Below are positions 37,101-47,042 of a stretch of 64,000 nucleotides of DNA, one piece after another. How positions within the stretch are numbered: the first letter of the stretch is position 1; each line of letters starts with the position of its first letter. A program made the position numbers and the translations under genes. The notes beneath the pieces were generated by a model. The model worked only from the letters and a program-made list of their open reading frames with translations. It searched no databases and was not told the DNA's origin. Origin of the DNA: Gammaproteobacteria bacterium (lineage in GTDB: Bacteria; Pseudomonadota; Gammaproteobacteria; Ga0077536); the NCBI GenBank assembly GCA_009692365.1, contig SHZJ01000016.1, positions 1 through 64,000 on the forward strand, given 5' to 3'.

Positions 37101-38761
37101 AAGGCGGGCAGTTGCCCGGGCATAAGGTCTATCCTTGGATCGCCAAAGTGCGCTACTCCACGCCCGGCGTGGGCCTCATTTCGCCCCCGCCACACCACGA
37201 CATCTACTCCATCGAAGATCTGGCGCAGCTCATCCACGACCTCAAGAACGCCAATCCGCGGGCGCGGGTACACGTGAAGCTGGTGGCCGAAGTGGGGGTG
37301 GGCACGGTCGCCGCAGGGGTGGCCAAAGCGCACGCAGATGTCGTGCTGATTTCTGGCTATGACGGCGGCACCGGCGCCTCCCCGGTTACCTCGCTCAAAC
37401 ACGCCGGCGTGCCCTGGGAGTTAGGCTTAGCCGAGACCCAGCAGGTGTTGGTCGCCAACCGACTGCGCGACCGCATCGTGGTGCAGGTAGACGGTCAAAT
37501 GAAAACTGGCCGCGACGTCATCATCGGCGCGCTGTTGGGGGCCGAGGAATTTGGCTTCGCCACCGCTCCGCTGGTCGTCATGGGCTGCATCATGATGCGC
37601 GTTTGTCACCTCAACACCTGCCCCGTGGGGATCGCCACGCAAGACCCTCGGCTGCGCGCAAAATTTGCTGGCAAGGCGGAATTTGTCGGAAACTTCTTCC
37701 GCTTCATTGCGGAAGAAGTCCGCGAATACATGGCCGTACTGGGTTTTCGCACGCTCGATGAAATCATCGGACGGGTGGACCTCATCGAAGCAAACGCGGC
37801 GGTAGACCACTGGAAGGCCAAAGGTTTGGACTTCTCCAAAATCCTCTACGCGCCACCGGTCCCGCCCGCCACGGCAGTGCGCTGCATCCGTAGCCAAGAC
37901 CATGGGCTGGATCGCACTCTCGACCGCCGCGTGATCGTGCCGGGTTGTCAGGCGGCGCTGGAACACGCGCAACCCGTGACACTCAACGTCCCCGTGCGCA
38001 ACGTCAACCGCACCGTCGGCACACTGCTGGGCTACGAACTCACCAAACGCTACGGCAGCGAGGGCCTCCCGCCAGACACCATCCGTCTGAACTTCACCGG
38101 CTCCGCTGGGCAGAGTTTTGGCGCCTTCGTCCCGCGTGGCATCACCATGACCCTCGAGGGCGATGCTAACGACTACCTCGGCAAAGGGCTGTCAGGTGGA
38201 AAAATCATCGCCTTCCCGCCCCGCGAGGCAACTTTCTTGGCGGAAGAAAACATCCTCGTCGGTAATGTGGTGTTGTACGGTGCCACCGCCGGTGAGGCGT
38301 ACTTCCGTGGGCTTGCCGGCGAGCGCTTTTGCGTGCGCAATTCAGGGGCCGAAGCGGTCGTAGAAGGGGTAGGGGATCATGGTTGCGAATACATGACCGG
38401 TGGCCGGGCGGTGATTATCGGTCGCACCGGACGCAACTTCGCGGCCGGCATGTCGGGCGGCGTCGCCTTCGTGTTTGACCCTGATAACAATTTTCGGCAA
38501 CGCTGCAACACCGAAATGGTCGACCTCGACCGCCTCGACAGCGACGAAGACGACGCCTGTGTGTACCGTCTGCTAAGCAACCATGCTCGTTACACCCAGA
38601 GCCCGGTGGCGCAGAAAATTCTGCGCGACTGGACTACGACGCGCACGCAATTTGTAAAAGTGATGCCCAGAGACTACAAGCAGGTGTTGGCGGCCATCGC
38701 CCGCGCCCGCGCCTTAGGCCTGCCCGAAGACCTCGCCGTGATGGAGGCCGTGCATGGCTAA
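34148..38761 (+). CDS. gltB: Glutamate synthase (NADPH) large subunit
   Basis: Converts glutamine and 2-oxoglutarate to two glutamates. The 1537-residue chain begins with a propeptide of about 27 residues before the N-terminal nucleophile Cys in [15 protein letters not shown]. The class II glutaminase domain includes [21 protein letters not shown]. The FMN-binding synthase domain includes [21 protein letters not shown], and the 3Fe-4S Cys cluster is in [22 protein letters not shown]-terminal beta-helix has repeated Gly residues. It overlaps gltD by eight bases. Confidence 0.97.
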   Translation: MSSPRTQFPHLGRPHGGLYDSTNEHDACGVGFVVDMKGRQTHLTIERALTILDHLEHRGASGAEINTGDGAGILIQIPDRFLRRECAALGFTLPAVGHYAAGLVFLPRDPAQSAVCEQNFARITAEEGQTILGWRALPSDDTAIGPTARDCQPVFKQVFIGRAATLPDEAAFARKLYVIRKRLEHAIWGSDLSEKALFYVPSLSQRTLIYKGMLNAAQVKLHFPDLSDPLVESALALVHQRFSTNTFPSWPLAHPFRYIAHNGEINTLRGNINWMRAREALCESEVFGTDLKKLFPIVIEGSSDSASFDQVLEFLHLAGRPLPLAVLMMIPEAWSGHTEMDPARKAFYEYHGCLMEPWDGPACIAFTDGRIIGAVLDRNGLRPSRYYVTKDDMVVMASEVGVLDFPPANIAIKERLHPGQIFLVDTEAGRIIDDAEIKQRYITEHPYGAWLNTHYLPLSALPSAAHVHAIDHETVLQRQQAYGYTQEDVRIILQPMAEKGEEPLGSMGTDAALAVLSNKPRLLYDYFKQLFAQVTNPPLDGIREELVTQVSTPIGPESNLLAPSATSCRRIKLESPALTNADLAKLRHLNQQGFRTHTVTALYPIAEGLKGLEAALARAFEETDAAIDAGHSFVILSDRGMDASYAPIPALLITAGTHHHLVRNGRRMRVGLVVESGEPREVHHFATLLGYGADAVNPYLAFETINDLLQQGVLKGAALKGRQGEETLCDTGVRNYIKAVNKGLVKVMSKMGISTVQSYRGAQIFEAVGLDQTLVDRYFTWTATRIAGIGLEVIEREINLRHYHAFPSRRTTPPELDLGGEYQWRRDGEYHLFNPDTVYKLQHATSAGRADIFREYTSLVDKQSEHLATLRGLFRLKAAAVPIPLAEVESVETLMKRFQTGAMSYGSISAEAHETLAVALNRIGGRSNTGEGGEDPARYTPDANGDSRRSAIKQVASGRFGVTSEYLVNADDLQIKMAQGAKPGEGGQLPGHKVYPWIAKVRYSTPGVGLISPPPHHDIYSIEDLAQLIHDLKNANPRARVHVKLVAEVGVGTVAAGVAKAHADVVLISGYDGGTGASPVTSLKHAGVPWELGLAETQQVLVANRLRDRIVVQVDGQMKTGRDVIIGALLGAEEFGFATAPLVVMGCIMMRVCHLNTCPVGIATQDPRLRAKFAGKAEFVGNFFRFIAEEVREYMAVLGFRTLDEIIGRVDLIEANAAVDHWKAKGLDFSKILYAPPVPPATAVRCIRSQDHGLDRTLDRRVIVPGCQAALEHAQPVTLNVPVRNVNRTVGTLLGYELTKRYGSEGLPPDTIRLNFTGSAGQSFGAFVPRGITMTLEGDANDYLGKGLSGGKIIAFPPREATFLAEENILVGNVVLYGATAGEAYFRGLAGERFCVRNSGAEAVVEGVGDHGCEYMTGGRAVIIGRTGRNFAAGMSGGVAFVFDPDNNFRQRCNTEMVDLDRLDSDEDDACVYRLLSNHARYTQSPVAQKILRDWTTTRTQFVKVMPRDYKQVLAAIARARALGLPEDLAVMEAVHG

Positions 38762-40199
38762 AACCAGCGGTTTTATGGAGTTTGGCCGCGAAAAACAGCC
38801 CTACCGGCCCGTCGACGAGCGCCTGCTGGACTGGTCGCAGGTAATGCAGCCGTGGGAGGGCAAAGCGCTCAACCAGCAGGCCGCACGGTGCATGGACTGC
38901 GGCATCCCGTTCTGTCACCAGGGTTGCCCGCTGGGCAATTTAATCCCGGACTGGAACGACTTGGTTTACCGTGAGCGCTGGCAAGAGGCCATCGATCGCC
39001 TGCACGCCACGAATAATTTCCCGGAGTTTACTGGCAGCCTCTGCCCGGCGCCCTGCGAAGGAGCCTGCGTATTAGGCATCAACGATAACCCGGTCGCGAT
39101 CAAGGCCGTGGAGTTGGCGATCATCGAGCGCGCGTTCGTCGAAGGCTGGGTCAAGCCGCGCCCCCCCAGCCACGAAACGGGCAAGAAAATTGCCATCGTA
39201 GGCTCTGGCCCCGCGGGTCTGGCCGCCGCGCAACAGCTGCGGCGTGCGGGCCATACGGTGAGCGTGTTCGAGCGCGACGAGCGCATCGGCGGCCTGCTGC
39301 GCTACGGGATCCCAGAATTCAAGATGGAAAAAAACGTCCTCGACCGCCGCCTGCAACAGCTCGCCGCGGAAGGCGTGCAGTTTCATTGCGCCGCCAACGT
39401 GGGGGTCAATGTCGATCCCAGTCAACTTCAGCGGGACTTCGACGCCATTCTGCTGGCCGGCGGCGCCACCACGCCGCGTGATCTGGCGCTGCCGGGTCGC
39501 AACCTGCGGGGCGTGCACTTCGCGATGGATTACCTCACCCGGCAGAACCGCCGCTTAGAGGGCGAGCAACTCGCCGAGGAGCCTGAATTCTCGGCCACAG
39601 GTAAGCAGGTCGTGATCATTGGTGGGGGCGACACGGGCGCCGACTGCCTGGGCACCGCCCACCGGCAGCGGGCCAAACACATCGAACAACTGGAAATCCT
39701 CCCCCGCCCACCCGGCACCCGCAGCGACGACAATCCGTGGCCGGAGTGGCCTCGCGTGTATCGCACCTCCTCCGCCCACGAAGAAGGTGGGGAACGCGTC
39801 TATGCTGTTTCCACTAAGCGCTTCATCGATGATGGCACCGGCAAAGTCCGCGCCGTTGAAATCGTCGAGGTGGCGTTGAACCCAGTGGGGGGACGGATGG
39901 TGCTGGAAGAAATACCCGGTTCGGCGCGCGAGCTACCCTGCGACCTCGCCCTGCTGGCAATGGGCTTTGTGGCGCCCGAGCGCCCCGCGCTCGACCAACT
40001 GGCGGTCAAACTCACCGAGCGTGGCAATGTGTGGCGCGACCCCAGTTGGATGACTTCGGTCCGCGGCGTGTTCGCCGCCGGCGACATGCAACGTGGGCAA
40101 TCACTCATCGTGTGGGCCATCGCTGAAGGTCGCGCGGCTGCCGCCAGCATCGACCGCTATCTCATGGGGCAAACTGACCTGCCCTCACCGGTTGCCTGA
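38754..40199 (+). CDS. gltD: Glutamate synthase (NADPH) small subunit
   Basis: A 481-residue FAD/NADPH subunit that feeds electrons to GltB. N-terminal Fe-S cysteines are in [20 protein letters not shown] and [12 protein letters not shown]. The FAD Rossmann motif is [20 protein letters not shown] at about 146-165, the NADPH motif [20 protein letters not shown] at about 286-305, and a final FAD segment [18 protein letters not shown]. Length is normal. Confidence 0.97.
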   Translation: MAKTSGFMEFGREKQPYRPVDERLLDWSQVMQPWEGKALNQQAARCMDCGIPFCHQGCPLGNLIPDWNDLVYRERWQEAIDRLHATNNFPEFTGSLCPAPCEGACVLGINDNPVAIKAVELAIIERAFVEGWVKPRPPSHETGKKIAIVGSGPAGLAAAQQLRRAGHTVSVFERDERIGGLLRYGIPEFKMEKNVLDRRLQQLAAEGVQFHCAANVGVNVDPSQLQRDFDAILLAGGATTPRDLALPGRNLRGVHFAMDYLTRQNRRLEGEQLAEEPEFSATGKQVVIIGGGDTGADCLGTAHRQRAKHIEQLEILPRPPGTRSDDNPWPEWPRVYRTSSAHEEGGERVYAVSTKRFIDDGTGKVRAVEIVEVALNPVGGRMVLEEIPGSARELPCDLALLAMGFVAPERPALDQLAVKLTERGNVWRDPSWMTSVRGVFAAGDMQRGQSLIVWAIAEGRAAAASIDRYLMGQTDLPSPVA

Positions 40200-40212
40200 G
40201 CACCCGCCGACG

Positions 40213-41247
40213 GTGACCGCACTCGCAAACGACCGCTTTCTGCGCGCCTTGCGCCGCGAACCGGTGGACCGCACGCCCGTATGGATCATGCGGCAAGCGG
40301 GTCGCTACCTCCCCGAGTACCGGGCGACGCGGGCACGGGCCGGCGATTTTCTCAGCCTGTGTAAGACCCCCGACCTAGCCTGCGAGGTGACTTTGCAGCC
40401 GCTAGCGCGCTTCCCGCTAGACGCCGCCATTCTTTTCTCAGACATCCTCACCATCCCCGATGCCATGGGGCTAGGACTGTCCATCGATGAAGGCGTGGGG
40501 CCACGGCTCGCCAACCCCATCCGCTGTGCTCGCGACATCGCGCGGCTGGGCGTGCCCGATCCCGAACGCGAACTACGATATGTGCCGGACGCCGTGCGGG
40601 TCATCAAGCGCGAACTCAACGGGCGCGTGCCGCTCATCGGCTTTGCCGGCAGCCCCTGGACGCTCGCCACCTACATGATTGAAGGCGGCGGCGGCGACCA
40701 TGATTTCAAACGCGCCAAAGCGTGGGTCTACGACGAGCCCGCACTCCTGCACCAGTTGTTGGAGCTGCTGACCCTATCGGTGATTGAATACCTCAAAGCC
40801 CAACGGGCGGCAGGGGTAGACGCGATCATGGTCTTCGACACCTGGGGTGGGGCGCTAGCGGCGCAGGCCTATCGCGAGTTTTCGCTGGCCTACCTCGCCC
40901 AGATCGTCCACGCACTAGGCGACCGGGTGCCCACCATTCTTTTCACCAAAGGCGGTGGCCCGTGGCTAGAGGCCATTGCGCAGACGGGCTGCAGCGCCGT
41001 AGGGCTGGACTGGACGGTAGATCTGGGCGACGCCCGCCGCCGCATTGGCGCGCACTGCGCGCTGCAGGGCAACCTCGATCCGGCGGTATTGCGAGCCCCG
41101 GTGGCGGTGATTGAGCGCGAAGTTGCCAGCACGCTGGCCGCCTATGGCCCGGGGCCAGGGCATATCTTCAATCTCGGTCACGGCATTACCCCGGACATTA
41201 ACCCCGACCATGTCGCCGCGCTGGTAGCGGCGGTCCAGCGTGGCTAA
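40213..41247 (+). CDS. hemE: Uroporphyrinogen decarboxylase
   Basis: Decarboxylates uroporphyrinogen III to coproporphyrinogen III in haem synthesis. The 344-residue chain has the signature [19 protein letters not shown] near the N-terminus, [33 protein letters not shown] and [12 protein letters not shown] 40213 gives the family-typical start ([22 protein letters not shown] read with Met first). The open frame reaches back into gltD, but that part is an artefact. It ends 10 bp from a converging GNAT gene. Confidence 0.96.
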   Translation: MTALANDRFLRALRREPVDRTPVWIMRQAGRYLPEYRATRARAGDFLSLCKTPDLACEVTLQPLARFPLDAAILFSDILTIPDAMGLGLSIDEGVGPRLANPIRCARDIARLGVPDPERELRYVPDAVRVIKRELNGRVPLIGFAGSPWTLATYMIEGGGGDHDFKRAKAWVYDEPALLHQLLELLTLSVIEYLKAQRAAGVDAIMVFDTWGGALAAQAYREFSLAYLAQIVHALGDRVPTILFTKGGGPWLEAIAQTGCSAVGLDWTVDLGDARRRIGAHCALQGNLDPAVLRAPVAVIEREVASTLAAYGPGPGHIFNLGHGITPDINPDHVAALVAAVQRG

Positions 41248-41257
41248 CGGGCGTGGG

Positions 41258-41725
41258 TCACGCCAGTAGCAGGCGCAGCGGCAGCATAGGCGAGCGGGTA
41301 AAACCGTGCCGGGCATAAAAACGCTGGGCGCCGGCGTTGATTTCGTCGGTCAGTAAAGTGACCCGGGCGCAGCCCTGGGCACGCGCATGAGCAATGGCCT
41401 GCGCCAGTAGGTAGGCGCCGACGCCAGCCCCGCGGTGAGCCGGCGCGACCACCATGTCCTCGAGCAGCGCCACGCGCGCACCCAACGCCGTAGAAACCGT
41501 ATACAACAGCCCCACCATGCCGACGGCCTGCTCGCCCGCGTGCGCCACCAGCAAGTGGCCTAGCGTGGGGTTTTCGATAATCAGGCCGAGCCCGCGATAC
41601 TGCGCTGGGCGGTCGGGGGCGAATTCTGCTTCTTGGGCAAACAGCAGCGCGAGCAGATCTGCCAACGCGGGGATGTCGCTGGCGGTGGCAAGTGCGACCG
41701 TGAGCCGCCCGGTGGCGTGGGTCAT
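41258..41725 (-). CDS. GNAT-family N-acetyltransferase
   Basis: A 155-residue acetyltransferase. The acetyl-CoA loop is VVAPAHRGAGVGAYLLAQAIAHA at about 82-104, and the C-terminal strand contains RFYARHGFTRSPML. The substrate is unknown. ATG 41725 lies just after the pbpG stop; an ATG at 41761 would overlap that gene. It may be co-transcribed as the last gene of the minus-strand run. Confidence 0.85.
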   Translation of the reverse strand: MTHATGRLTVALATASDIPALADLLALLFAQEAEFAPDRPAQYRGLGLIIENPTLGHLLVAHAGEQAVGMVGLLYTVSTALGARVALLEDMVVAPAHRGAGVGAYLLAQAIAHARAQGCARVTLLTDEINAGAQRFYARHGFTRSPMLPLRLLLA

Positions 41726-41741
41726 GTCGTGCGCCCGGCGC

Positions 41742-43097
41742 TTAGTGCTCGGCCAGATCACGTGGGGGGCGCCGCGACTCCAGCCAACGACGCACCCGGT
41801 TGGCGTCGCCGATGGGGGTTAACTTGCCGGCGCCGTCGAGCAACACGAGGATGACAGAGCGGTCGGCCACCCGCGCCTTCATCACGAGGCAGCGCCCGGC
41901 TTCCACGGTGTAGCCGGTCTTGGATAGTTCGATGTGCCACTCGGGGTTTTTGCTCTGCACCAAGCGGTTGGTATTTCTGAAAACTTCCTGCCGGCGACCA
42001 CCCAGCAGACTCACCGTCTGCCCCGTGGTGGTGGTGTACTCGCGGATCAGGGAATAGCCGCTCGCGGCGCCCACCATCAGCGCCAGGTCGGTGGCCGTAG
42101 AGAGGTTGCGCGGATTCAGCCCCGCCGGATCGGCAAAATGCGAGTGCTCCATCCCCAGCGCCTTGGCTTTGACATTCATGGCGTTGATGAAAGCTGCGAG
42201 ACCTCCCGGGTAGGTCCGCGCCAGCGAGGCGGCCGCGCGATTCTCCGAGGCCATCAACGCCAAGCGCAGAATGTCGCGTCGAGATAGGCGGCTACCCACC
42301 ACTAAACGCGAGGTAGTGCGTTTCAAGCGGTCGACGTCTGCATCGTCGATGACGATGGTTTGTTCCATGGGCAACTGCGCGTCTAGCGTCACCATCGCCG
42401 TCATCAGTTTCGTGATGGACGCGATAGAAGTCTGCTCATCGGGATTGCGCGACATCAGCACGGTGCCGTTAACCTGGTCCAGCACCAGCAACGCGACCGA
42501 CTGCATCCCCAACGCCCGCGGGTCGATAGCGCCGGCGGCCAGCAGCGGTGTGACGGCTGGCGCGGCGTATTGCCGAGGTGGACTGGCTTTGCGCGTGACG
42601 GTGTGGCGCGACCGCGCACGCCGTTTCGGTGTGATCTTCTGTGCCACTTTTTTAACCGTGGCGGTGGGTTTCGGCTTGCTGGCCACTTTATGGGCTGCGG
42701 TGGCCGTCGTTTTACTTGCCGCGGTGGCCGTCGTTTTACTTGCCGCGGTGGCCGTCGTTTTACTTGCCGCGGTGGCCGTCGTTGTACGCGCCGCGGTGGC
42801 CGTCGTTGTACGCGCCGCGGTGGCCGTCGTTTTACTTGCCGCGGTGGCCGTCGTTTTACGCACTGCGGTGGCCGTCGTTTTACTTGCCGCGGTGGCCGTC
42901 GTTTTACGCGCCGCGGTGGCCGTCGTTTTTGGAGCGACTGTGGGGGTACTTTTGTGCGCCGCTGTGGCGGTGGTTTTTGCGGTGTTTTTGGCGCGCGTGG
43001 GTTCCGCAGTTGGCTGGTCGGGCGTGGCTATCGCCGTGGTCAGAGCCGCCGATCCCGTGCTAATCGTCAACAAAAAAATTAGGGTGACAAACCGCAT
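41742..43097 (-). CDS. pbpG: D-alanyl-D-alanine endopeptidase (PBP7-like) with repetitive linker
   Basis: A low-molecular-mass penicillin-binding protein that cuts peptidoglycan cross-links in the periplasm. A signal peptide (residues 1-23, FVTLIFLLTISTGSAAL) is followed by a 110-residue Lys/Thr/Ala linker of about twelve 8-residue repeats (KTTATAAS/R), then a basic stretch, and the catalytic domain (about 190-450). The SxxK motif is in TSIASITKLMTAM, SxN in MASENRAA, and KTG in ELSKTGYTVEAG. The linker is absent from E. coli PBP7 and makes the chain about 140 residues longer. It could bind cell-wall polymers by charge, which is inference. Confidence 0.9.
   Translation of the reverse strand: MRFVTLIFLLTISTGSAALTTAIATPDQPTAEPTRAKNTAKTTATAAHKSTPTVAPKTTATAARKTTATAASKTTATAVRKTTATAASKTTATAARTTTATAARTTTATAASKTTATAASKTTATAASKTTATAAHKVASKPKPTATVKKVAQKITPKRRARSRHTVTRKASPPRQYAAPAVTPLLAAGAIDPRALGMQSVALLVLDQVNGTVLMSRNPDEQTSIASITKLMTAMVTLDAQLPMEQTIVIDDADVDRLKRTTSRLVVGSRLSRRDILRLALMASENRAAASLARTYPGGLAAFINAMNVKAKALGMEHSHFADPAGLNPRNLSTATDLALMVGAASGYSLIREYTTTTGQTVSLLGGRRQEVFRNTNRLVQSKNPEWHIELSKTGYTVEAGRCLVMKARVADRSVILVLLDGAGKLTPIGDANRVRRWLESRRPPRDLAEH
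42690..42985. repeat. 24-bp coding tandem repeat, about twelve copies
   Basis: On the plus strand the unit reads GCCGCGGTGGCCGTCGTTTT plus four bases (ACTT or ACGC); on the coding strand it encodes KTTATAAS or KTTATAAR. Central copies are near-identical in DNA while the outer copies (encoding KSTPTVAP and similar) are degenerate. This is the expected pattern of expansion from the middle. Confidence 0.9.
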
Positions 43098-43212
43098 TCA
43101 GCCTCCGCGCAGCCCGGCGAGTATCGCCACTTGAGAACACCTAGCCGCCGACAGTCTACTTTCTCCGGCCGCGCAGGTCGCCCTTTCACTGCAAATTTTT
43201 TTGCCATTACCT

Positions 43213-44721
43213 TTAGGACCGAGGCGGCACTCGGCGCCCCCGCAGGCTCACCGATAGCACCAGCGCTACCGCCAGCAACAACGACGGCCACGGACCATAG
43301 CGCGTAAACGGTGTCATACCGGCGCGCGGCTGGGTCGTACCGGTGACGACCACGGGCGTGAATTGCGGTGAACGCGCCAGCACCTGACCGCGATGATCGA
43401 TCAGCGCCGAAATGCCCGTGTTAGTGGCGCGCAACAGATCGCGTCCACTCTCCAACGCTCGCACCCGCGCAATTTGTAAATGCTGATGGGGTGCGGCACT
43501 GTCGCCAAACCACGCATCATTGCTCACATTCACCAGCAGATTGGCGTCCGGCAGCGCTTTGCTCACCTCACTGGCAAAGGCATCCTCATAGCAAATCGTG
43601 ACCCCGAGTTTGAGCGTGCCCGTCTGCAACACCGGTTGGCGTGGCGCACCGGGCGTAAAGCTCGACATCGGAATCGACAAAAAATCGAGCAGCGGGCGCA
43701 ATTGACGGTCGTAGGGCAGGTACTCGCCAAAGGGCACTAAATGATGCTTGCTGTAGCGGCCCTCGTGGGGCCCAAGCAGCAACACGCTGTTGAAATAACG
43801 TTCGGCGTTTTCGCTGGTGGGCAAACCCAACAAGAACAGGCTGTGAGAGTCTTCGGCGCGCCGCGCCAGTTGCTGGAGATAGTCGGAGATTTCCTGCGGG
43901 AAAGCCGGCAGCGCGGTTTCCGGCCAGACGATGATGTCAGTCCCCCAATGCGGCTCTGTGAGGGCCGCGTAACGGGCGAGTGTTGTCGCACGGGTCGCGG
44001 GCAACCATTTGATTTCCTGCGGCACCGCGCCCTGCACCAGCGCCACGCTCTGCGGTGGGCCGTTTGCCTGCGTCCATTCCAGCGGGACTAGCGCGCGGCC
44101 CACCAGCACCGGCAGCGCCGCGGCGAGCACGCACAGTCCTGCCCGCCCCCAAGAGCGGCCGAGCCCCGCCACGCACCCGGCAGCGGCCATGGTCACGAGG
44201 AGGAGAGTGGTACCTGAGGCACCTAAAATGGGCAACCAGCCGCGCAGCGGGGAGTCGGTCTGGCTATCGCCGAGCACCAGCCAAGGGAAACCCGAGAATA
44301 GCCAACCGCGGCTCCATTCCACCAGCGTCCACAGCGCCGGCGCCAGCACCGCCAGGCGAGTCAGTTCGCCGGTCGCCGGCAGGCGTCGCACCAGCCAACC
44401 CGTGAGCGCTGGATAAAGCGCCAGATACAACGCAAATAGCGCCGTCATTGACACCGAAAAACTATACAGCGGCAGGCCAAACTGGTGGATGCTAATTTGC
44501 ACCCAGGCGACGCCATGGCCGAAAAAGCCCGCGCCAAAAAGATAGCCTCGCAGCGCGGCAAGGCGTGGCGTCGCGGCGTGCCAGCTCAAAAATAAGGCCG
44601 CCAAACTGAGTGGCGCGACCCACCACGCACCGTAAGGGGCGAACGCAAAGGGCAGCAGCAGACCGGCCCCGAGAGCCAGCAGGCTGCCCAGCCATCTGGG
44701 CGAGCGCCGCGTCAAACTCAC
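43213..44721 (-). CDS. lnt: Apolipoprotein N-acyltransferase
   Basis: An inner-membrane enzyme that adds the third acyl chain to lipoproteins. Of its 502 residues, about the first 210 form several transmembrane helices, then a periplasmic nitrilase-like domain carries the catalytic triad: Glu in VWPETALPAF, Lys in YSKHHLVPFGEYLP, Cys in GVTICYEDAF. A C-terminal helix follows. It lies 9 bp after corC, the normal gammaproteobacterial order. Confidence 0.96.
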   Translation of the reverse strand: MSLTRRSPRWLGSLLALGAGLLLPFAFAPYGAWWVAPLSLAALFLSWHAATPRLAALRGYLFGAGFFGHGVAWVQISIHQFGLPLYSFSVSMTALFALYLALYPALTGWLVRRLPATGELTRLAVLAPALWTLVEWSRGWLFSGFPWLVLGDSQTDSPLRGWLPILGASGTTLLLVTMAAAGCVAGLGRSWGRAGLCVLAAALPVLVGRALVPLEWTQANGPPQSVALVQGAVPQEIKWLPATRATTLARYAALTEPHWGTDIIVWPETALPAFPQEISDYLQQLARRAEDSHSLFLLGLPTSENAERYFNSVLLLGPHEGRYSKHHLVPFGEYLPYDRQLRPLLDFLSIPMSSFTPGAPRQPVLQTGTLKLGVTICYEDAFASEVSKALPDANLLVNVSNDAWFGDSAAPHQHLQIARVRALESGRDLLRATNTGISALIDHRGQVLARSPQFTPVVVTGTTQPRAGMTPFTRYGPWPSLLLAVALVLSVSLRGRRVPPRS

Positions 44722-44730
44722 GCCCTGCTC

Positions 44731-45612
44731 CTAACGACCTGCCGCCCGCGCATCGGCGATCCGCATCACCCGCAGCAACTGGACCCGGCGGGGGTCGGCG
44801 CGCAGCACCTTGAAATGGAAGCCGACAAATTCGATCTCGTCGCCGCGTTCCGGTAACCGCCCAAATTCATGCACAACCAAGCCACCGATGGTGTCGTACT
44901 GCCGGTCGCTCAAGCCAACGCTAAAGTACTCGTTGAAACTCGCGATCGGCGTGCGCCCTTTCACGGTGTATCGATTGGCGCGATGACTGCGCACGAAGGC
45001 CTCATCGTCCACGTCGTACTCGTCGTCGATCTCGCCCACGATTTGCTCGATCACATCCTCGATGCTCACGAGCCCCGCAATGCTGCCGTATTCATCGATA
45101 ACCAGCGCCAAATGATTACGGCTGAGGCGGAACTCGCGCAGCAGGATATTGAGCCGCTTGCTCTCGGGCACAAACACCACCGGCCGCAGTGCATCCCGAA
45201 TATTGAACGGCTGTTGGGGGGCTGCCGCGAGGGGCAATAGGTCTTTCGCTAACAGAATGCCGAGCGCCCGTTCGTGCTTGACGTCCAGCACAGGGAAACG
45301 CGAATGCGCTGATTCAATCACTGAGGGCAAAAATTCGGCGGGGGTAGCGTCGGCTTCGATGAACACCATTTCGGCCCGCGGGACCATGATGTCCAGCACT
45401 TTCATTTCAGACACGAGCACGGCGCCCTCCATCATGGCCGCGGTGTCGCCGTCGATGAGATTCTGACACTCTGCCTCGCGGAACTGACGCAGCAGGTCTT
45501 GGCGGGTACGGGCCGCTGGCTGCAGCCATTTAGCCAGCCGCGCGCGAGTTGGGTCGAGGGTTCGATTGAGCCACGTACGCGTCACCGCACCGGGAGGTTC
45601 GTCGCTCATCAC
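44731..45612 (-). CDS. corC: CorC-like CBS-domain protein
   Basis: A 293-residue cytosolic protein of the CorC/HlyC type (YbeX). Two CBS domains (about 70-190; ILDIMVPRAEMVFIEADATP, HLALVIDEYGSIAGLVSIEDVIEQIVGEI) are followed by the C-terminal CorC_HlyC domain. It is linked to magnesium/cobalt homeostasis and, with YbeY and YbeZ, to ribosome maintenance. It overlaps ybeY by four bases. Confidence 0.93.
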   Translation of the reverse strand: MMSDEPPGAVTRTWLNRTLDPTRARLAKWLQPAARTRQDLLRQFREAECQNLIDGDTAAMMEGAVLVSEMKVLDIMVPRAEMVFIEADATPAEFLPSVIESAHSRFPVLDVKHERALGILLAKDLLPLAAAPQQPFNIRDALRPVVFVPESKRLNILLREFRLSRNHLALVIDEYGSIAGLVSIEDVIEQIVGEIDDEYDVDDEAFVRSHRANRYTVKGRTPIASFNEYFSVGLSDRQYDTIGGLVVHEFGRLPERGDEIEFVGFHFKVLRADPRRVQLLRVMRIADARAAGR

Positions 45613-46073
45613 CGCGTGCTGCGCTCCAGGTAGGGATCAGAAAACGCCAGCTGCGCCAGGAGCTGGCGCTCGCGGGCTTCCATTCTCGCCGCCTCGTCGT
45701 CCTGCTCATGGTCGTAACCCAGCAGGTGTAGCGCACCGTGCACGAGCAGATGCGCACAATGCGCGGCGATGGTCTTATGCTGGGCTTTAGCCTCGGCTTT
45801 GAGCACGGGTGCGCACAGCACGATATCGCCCAATAATTCCGGTGCGATAGCCGCGAGCCCGGTCACCGGGAACGAGAGCACGTTGGTCGGACCCGCCTTG
45901 CCGCGCCAACGGGCATTCAGCGCCGCAGCTTCTTGACGGTCCACGATGCGCACCGTGAGGCTGGCCCCGCTGCGCTCCTGCCCCACCGCATGCGCAAGCC
46001 AACGGGTGATTTGGACATTGGTAGGCAGTCCGCGCGGCGCGCCGGGGCGCTGAATCACAACGAATATCGACAT
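45609..46073 (-). CDS. ybeY: Endoribonuclease YbeY
   Basis: A single-strand endoribonuclease of 154 residues for 16S rRNA 3' maturation and 70S quality control. The zinc motif HLLVHGALHLLGYDH (HxxxHxxxxxH) is at about 117-131, preceded by LNARWRGKAGPTNVLSFP. It lies between phoH-like and corC genes, overlapping the latter. Confidence 0.96.
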   Translation of the reverse strand: MSIFVVIQRPGAPRGLPTNVQITRWLAHAVGQERSGASLTVRIVDRQEAAALNARWRGKAGPTNVLSFPVTGLAAIAPELLGDIVLCAPVLKAEAKAQHKTIAAHCAHLLVHGALHLLGYDHEQDDEAARMEARERQLLAQLAFSDPYLERSTR

Positions 46074-46075
46074 AT

Positions 46076-47041
46076 TCAGCGGCTTTCAAACGCCTCGTAG
46101 GCGTCGAGGATGCGCCCCACCAGCGCATGCCGAACTACGTCCTGCGAGCGGAAAAAAGTAAAACTAATGCCCTCTATTTGGCGCACCACGGCAATGGCGT
46201 GGCGCAAACCCGACTCACGCCCACGGGGTAAATCCACCTGAGTAATGTCGCCGGTGATCACGGCCTTAGCGCCGAATCCGATCCGCGTCAAAAACATTTT
46301 CATTTGTTCGATCGTGGTGTTTTGCGCTTCGTCCAGAATGATGAACGCATCGTTAAGGGTCCGGCCGCGCATGAACGCTAGGGGCGCTACCTCGATGATA
46401 TTGCGCTCGATAAGCTTGGCGACGCGCTCGAACCCCATCATCTCGTAGAGAGCATCGTACAGCGGTCGCAGGTAGGGATCGATTTTTTGCGCCATATCAC
46501 CTGGCAGAAAGCCCAGCCGCTCGCCCGCTTCCACCGCCGGACGCACCAGACATAAGCGCCGCACGCTGTCGGATTCTAACGCCGCCACCGCCGCCGCTAC
46601 CGCCAGATAAGTCTTGCCGGTGCCGGCCGGCCCCACCCCAAAACTGATGTCGCAGCGCTCGATATTACGCAGATACAGGCGCTGGTTAGTGCCGCGCGCT
46701 TTGATGATCATGCGCCGCGTTTGGATGACGGCTTCGGCCTCCTCGCTCACCCCTTCGAGGCGCGCGAGCACCGCCGCCGATTCTTGCAGGCGCAGGTGAA
46801 CATCGCCCAGCGCGAGCGACCGGCGCTCGGCCGTAGCGTAGAGGTCGCATAACACCCGACGCGCCGTGTCGCGTTCCAACTCCCCCCCGCACAGGCTGAA
46901 CTCGTGACCTCGGTTGCTGATCTCCACCCCCAAGCGGCGTTCAATAAGCCGCAGATGGTCGTCGAATGGACCGCACAGATTAGCCAGGCGGTCGTTTTCG
47001 GGTGGCTCCAGGGTGAACTCGGTCGTGCTGGGGGCCGCCAT
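46076..47041 (-). CDS. ybeZ: PhoH-like ATPase YbeZ
   Basis: A 321-residue PhoH-family ATPase. Walker A is VGPAGTGKTYLAVAAAVAAL at about 136-155, the substrate-level segment is GERLGFLPGDMAQKIDPYLRP, and Walker B is DAFIILDEAQNTT at about 226-238. It associates with YbeY. It starts one base after the miaB stop and ends two bases before ybeY. Confidence 0.95.
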   Translation of the reverse strand: MAAPSTTEFTLEPPENDRLANLCGPFDDHLRLIERRLGVEISNRGHEFSLCGGELERDTARRVLCDLYATAERRSLALGDVHLRLQESAAVLARLEGVSEEAEAVIQTRRMIIKARGTNQRLYLRNIERCDISFGVGPAGTGKTYLAVAAAVAALESDSVRRLCLVRPAVEAGERLGFLPGDMAQKIDPYLRPLYDALYEMMGFERVAKLIERNIIEVAPLAFMRGRTLNDAFIILDEAQNTTIEQMKMFLTRIGFGAKAVITGDITQVDLPRGRESGLRHAIAVVRQIEGISFTFFRSQDVVRHALVGRILDAYEAFESR

Positions 47042-47042
47042 C

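Noticed and set aside
40093-40212. Upstream extension of the hemE frame
   Set aside because: Lies in the gltD coding region; GTG 40213 gives the normal HemE N-terminus.
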